Assembly (NCBI GenBank): GCA_002499705.1
Contig: DAMU01000111.1
Location: forward strand, 1 to 8,561
Source of the DNA: Euryarchaeota archaeon UBA91
GTDB lineage: Archaea > Thermoplasmatota > Poseidoniia > Poseidoniales > Poseidoniaceae
Direction of reading: 5' to 3'
DNA: 8,561 nt
Under the pieces are notes generated by a model. It made no database searches, was not told where the DNA came from, and saw only the letters and a list, made by a program, of their open reading frames with translations. Below are positions 6,225 to 8,561 of this stretch, piece by piece; position 1 is the stretch's first letter, and every line of letters begins with the position of its first letter. The position numbers and the translations under genes are program-made.

Positions 6225-7826
6225 ATGGCGGCCACCCATGGGACTCCAACCGGAGACCTCAATGCGCTTGGAATTACTCCTTCGGGAGAAGTGTACTGGA
6301 ACTTAGATGCCCCAGCGCTTATCGAGTTAGCAGTAGCCCGAAATGAAGGCGTTTACAGCGCTCATCGCGCCCTTGTCACCGAAACTGGTGAGCGAACAGG
6401 TCGCTCTCCAAATGACAAATTCATCGTTGATGAAGATTCGACTTCATCCGACATCAACTGGGGTGACGTTAACATCTCGACCGATCTTGCTACCTTCAAG
6501 AAAATGAGAGCGAAAGTGGCCGAGTATCTTTCAAACCAAGACACTCTTTTTGTTCAAGACCTCTATTGCGGTGCAGACTTTAGTGAATCTCTACCAATTC
6601 GAGTAATCAATCAAAACGCTTGGCACAATGCCTTTGCTCGAAACATGTTCATTCGCCCAGATGCTGAACGACTCGCTTCACATTCTCCAGAATTTACCGT
6701 TATGCATGCACCTCATTTTGAAGCAGATGAAGATGAAGAAGGACTCAATTCACAATGCTTTGTCATCGTAAATTATGCAGAAAAAGAAGTTATTATCGGC
6801 GGAACTCGTTATGCAGGAGAAATCAAGAAATCTATTTTCTCAGTCATGAATCTCATCCTACCAAAGAAAGGTATCCTGCCAATGCACTGCTCAGCAAACA
6901 CGACCGGAGAAAACACAGCTGTCTTCTTTGGATTGTCTGGCACCGGAAAAACAACTCTTTCTGCCGACCCAAATCGAGCCCTTATCGGTGATGATGAACA
7001 CGGTTGGGGCGCAAACGGCGTGTTTAATTTCGAAGGCGGCTGCTATGCAAAACTCATTGATCTCAAGGAAGAGGAAGAACCTGAAATCTTCGGTACTACC
7101 AAGAAATTCGGGACCGTGCTGGAAAACATCGTCATGGATTCTGACGGTATTCCTGACTTCGCAGATGTAAGCAAAACACAGAATACTCGGGGTTCCTACC
7201 CAATCGAATTCATTGAAAATCGAACCATGGATTCGAAAGGTGGCCATCCACAAAATGTCATCTTCTTGACCTGTGATGCGTTTGGCGTTCTACCACCAAT
7301 TTCTCGGCTGACTCCTGAGCAAGCGGCTTACCACTTCATCTCAGGATATACTGCTAAGGTTGCTGGAACTGAAATCGGAGTGAAAGAACCGCAGGCAACA
7401 TTTTCTGCTTGCTTTGGCGAACCATTCATGCCAATGCATCCTGGTGTTTACGCTGACCTTTTGTCAGGAAAGATGGAAGAGCACGGCGCAAAAGCGTGGC
7501 TCATCAATACAGGGTGGTCAGGCGGTTCCTACGGAGTCGGCAAGCGGATGAAACTGCGTTTCACGCGTGCAATGTTGAATGCAGCTATGGATGGAGAACT
7601 GGATGATGTCGAGTATGTTGTTGATGCTCGCTTTGGATTTGAAGTTCCTGTCGAATGCCCGAATGTTCCTATCGAAATCCTCCAACCTCGTAATACGTGG
7701 GAAGACGTCTCAAGTTTCGATTCAACTGCCGATAAACTGGCAACCATGTTTAACGAAAACTTTGCTCGATACAGTGCAGGTGTTTCTGATGAGGTCAATG
7801 CAGCAGCACCTCAGTCACTTGCTTGA
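6225..7826 (+). CDS. pckA: Phosphoenolpyruvate carboxykinase, ATP-dependent
   Basis: This cytoplasmic enzyme converts oxaloacetate and ATP to phosphoenolpyruvate, CO2 and ADP, the entry step of gluconeogenesis (EC 4.1.1.49). The 533 residues match the usual family length of about 520-540, and every landmark I recognise is intact. These are RTGRSPNDKF (58-66, substrate-binding Arg60), GGTRYAGEIKKS (192-203, the metal/substrate lysine region), MHCSAN (220-225, metal-ligand His221), P-loop GLSGTGKTT (236-244) and GDDEHGW (255-261, metal-binding aspartates). NTRGSYP (320-326) carries the Arg matching E. coli Arg333, followed by TCDAFGVLPP (349-358) and GVGKRMKL (437-444). The P-loop/GDDEHGW arrangement marks the ATP class, not the unrelated-looking GTP class used by many archaea. 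The start is set by a strong Shine-Dalgarno. The gene is transcribed away from the giant membrane-protein gene and ends 26 nt before an opposing gene. Confidence 0.97.
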   Translation: MAATHGTPTGDLNALGITPSGEVYWNLDAPALIELAVARNEGVYSAHRALVTETGERTGRSPNDKFIVDEDSTSSDINWGDVNISTDLATFKKMRAKVAEYLSNQDTLFVQDLYCGADFSESLPIRVINQNAWHNAFARNMFIRPDAERLASHSPEFTVMHAPHFEADEDEEGLNSQCFVIVNYAEKEVIIGGTRYAGEIKKSIFSVMNLILPKKGILPMHCSANTTGENTAVFFGLSGTGKTTLSADPNRALIGDDEHGWGANGVFNFEGGCYAKLIDLKEEEEPEIFGTTKKFGTVLENIVMDSDGIPDFADVSKTQNTRGSYPIEFIENRTMDSKGGHPQNVIFLTCDAFGVLPPISRLTPEQAAYHFISGYTAKVAGTEIGVKEPQATFSACFGEPFMPMHPGVYADLLSGKMEEHGAKAWLINTGWSGGSYGVGKRMKLRFTRAMLNAAMDGELDDVEYVVDARFGFEVPVECPNVPIEILQPRNTWEDVSSFDSTADKLATMFNENFARYSAGVSDEVNAAAPQSLA

Positions 7827-7832
7827 CTGAGC

Positions 7833-7862
7833 GGCTGTGCAAAGGGTACCCTCTAGGCAGCC
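7833..7862. terminator. Nested dyad between convergent genes, possible bidirectional terminator
   Basis: An outer pair GGCTG (7833-7837) and CAGCC (7858-7862) and an inner perfect 10-bp palindrome AGGGTACCCT (7843-7852) share the same symmetry centre at 7847.5. The element lies just after the pckA stop and spans the stop of the opposing gene. It lacks a T-tract on either side, and the intervening bases pair poorly, so it is not a classic intrinsic terminator. It may be a transcript-end structure, a protein site or chance. Confidence 0.25.
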
Positions 7863-8561
7863 TCTTGTGTGAAATTGTTGGGTGATTTGTCGTTTGGAGG
7901 GTGAATCTTCAGATTCTGAAACAGCATCGCAACTCCTGCGGAGAAAATTTGAATGAGTGCAAAAAATGCTTGCCATGTCAACATGAAGATCAATCGTGGA
8001 TAGGTTGGGGAATATGCATAGAGGCAAAGACATCCCAGAATCAACACAGATTGAACAAGAACAAACGGCAGGAGCGGAATATCTTGCCCCTGAATGAACG
8101 TCATCATGACGCAAGATGCTATCAAAAGGGGGCTTGCTATCATGAGCACCATCCACGCAGTAGAAGGGCTGTTTCCAGCTGCAAAGTAGCCGCCTTGAAC
8201 TGCAACTGCACCGGGGTCTAATTCTCTTGGATGGGGACAGACGCCTTCAAAACAAGTCTGGATGCCATTCACCTGCCCATAGAGTGTCCACCACAACAGC
8301 CACATCAACCAAGGTAGCATTGCATAAAATAACCAGACCCAATTTTGCGACGATTGCATTCGCTCAAGTCCTGTCCAGTTTTTCAAAGACGTAACAATCT
8401 TGGGGGTGGAGGCTAACAAGATGGTAATGCAGCACGCTGCCCATGGCCCCCAGGAAACCAAAGTGTGCAATGCTACTGCATGAACGATATGCATTTGAGA
8501 CGATTCACCATTCTTGGCGAAGAACGCCTGACGAAGAGCAAGCCCGTAGCCAGCAAGAACT
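7853..8561 (-). CDS. Multi-spanning membrane protein of unknown function, 5'-truncated by window edge
   Basis: I do not recognise a family with confidence. The frame runs open to the right edge, so 236 codons are visible and the true start is outside. An ATG at 8494 lies inside the continuing frame, whose upstream residues (GYGLALRQAFFAKNGESSQ) read like protein. Hydrophobic segments, numbering from that internal Met, lie at about 5-28, 51-70, 112-134, 141-161 and 169-192, followed by a polar C-terminal tail. Between the second and third is a likely external loop with two cysteines (CFEGVC) that could form a disulfide. A histidine-rich stretch HIVHAVALH begins the first of these segments; spaced histidines at a membrane boundary can bind heme or metal, but that is only a suggestion. 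It ends in TAG, convergent with pckA across 26 nt. Confidence 0.8.
   Translation of the reverse strand, partial: VLAGYGLALRQAFFAKNGESSQMHIVHAVALHTLVSWGPWAACCITILLASTPKIVTSLKNWTGLERMQSSQNWVWLFYAMLPWLMWLLWWTLYGQVNGIQTCFEGVCPHPRELDPGAVAVQGGYFAAGNSPSTAWMVLMIASPLLIASCVMMTFIQGQDIPLLPFVLVQSVLILGCLCLYAYSPTYPRLIFMLTWQAFFALIQIFSAGVAMLFQNLKIHPPNDKSPNNFTQEAA

Noticed and set aside
6023..6262. Minus-strand open frames of 60-79 codons crossing the pckA promoter region
   Set aside because: They cover the only real intergenic region and the pckA start, with no recognisable protein features; both flanking genes have good starts without them.
6891..7798. Open frames inside pckA on both strands
   Set aside because: pckA is intact with every catalytic motif in order; these frames are shadows of its coding sequence.
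1..8561. Defence system, mobile element or CRISPR array
   Set aside because: I looked for direct-repeat arrays, terminal inverted repeats, transposase or nuclease motifs and toxin-antitoxin pairs, and saw none. The genes are metabolic or membrane proteins on alternating strands.

Overview
This 8.6 kb window looks like a compact genome fragment from a marine archaeon. My best guess is the Marine Group II lineage (Candidatus Poseidoniales) or a relative. This is inference, resting on a TATA box placed about 25 nt before a leaderless-type start, the absence of recognisable bacterial -35/-10 promoters, near-zero intergenic space, and a huge archaeal-style polytopic membrane protein. No rRNA, tRNA, CRISPR array, insertion sequence or phage gene is visible. 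This reads as chromosomal housekeeping and hypothetical sequence, not a mobile island.

Layout, left to right. (1) At 1-1155 (+) lies the 3' part of a phosphohexomutase (phosphomannomutase/phosphoglucomutase/GlmM superfamily), cut by the window edge. (2) At 1158-1721 (-) lies a LURP-one-related/Tubby-C-like protein, ending 2 nt from the mutase. (3) At 1827-2111 (+) lies a 94-residue acidic protein of unknown family, divergent from (2) across a 105-nt promoter region. (4) At 2113-6030 (-) lies a 1305-residue protein with roughly 35 membrane segments, ending 1 nt from (3). (5) At 6031-6224 is the only sizeable non-coding stretch, a divergent promoter region carrying an 8-bp inverted repeat. (6) At 6225-7826 (+) lies a complete ATP-dependent phosphoenolpyruvate carboxykinase (pckA). 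(7) At 7853-8561 (-) lies a multi-spanning membrane protein of unknown family, cut at its 5' end by the right edge.

Genes alternate strand, so there are no operons. Each gene appears to be its own transcription unit, with tail-to-tail junctions of 2, 1 and 26 nt. Functionally, pckA makes phosphoenolpyruvate for gluconeogenesis, and the mutase handles hexose phosphates for sugar-nucleotide or glycan synthesis. Both sit in central sugar metabolism, but nothing in the sequence shows they are co-regulated.

The main item for follow-up is the giant membrane protein. By eye it is built from repeated membrane hairpins: units of about 118 residues in its N-terminal half, and a recurring N-x2-G-[LM]-x-[LI]-P turn in its C-terminal half. 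A cytoplasmic insert with a coiled coil and a histidine cluster interrupts it. I cannot assign it a function.
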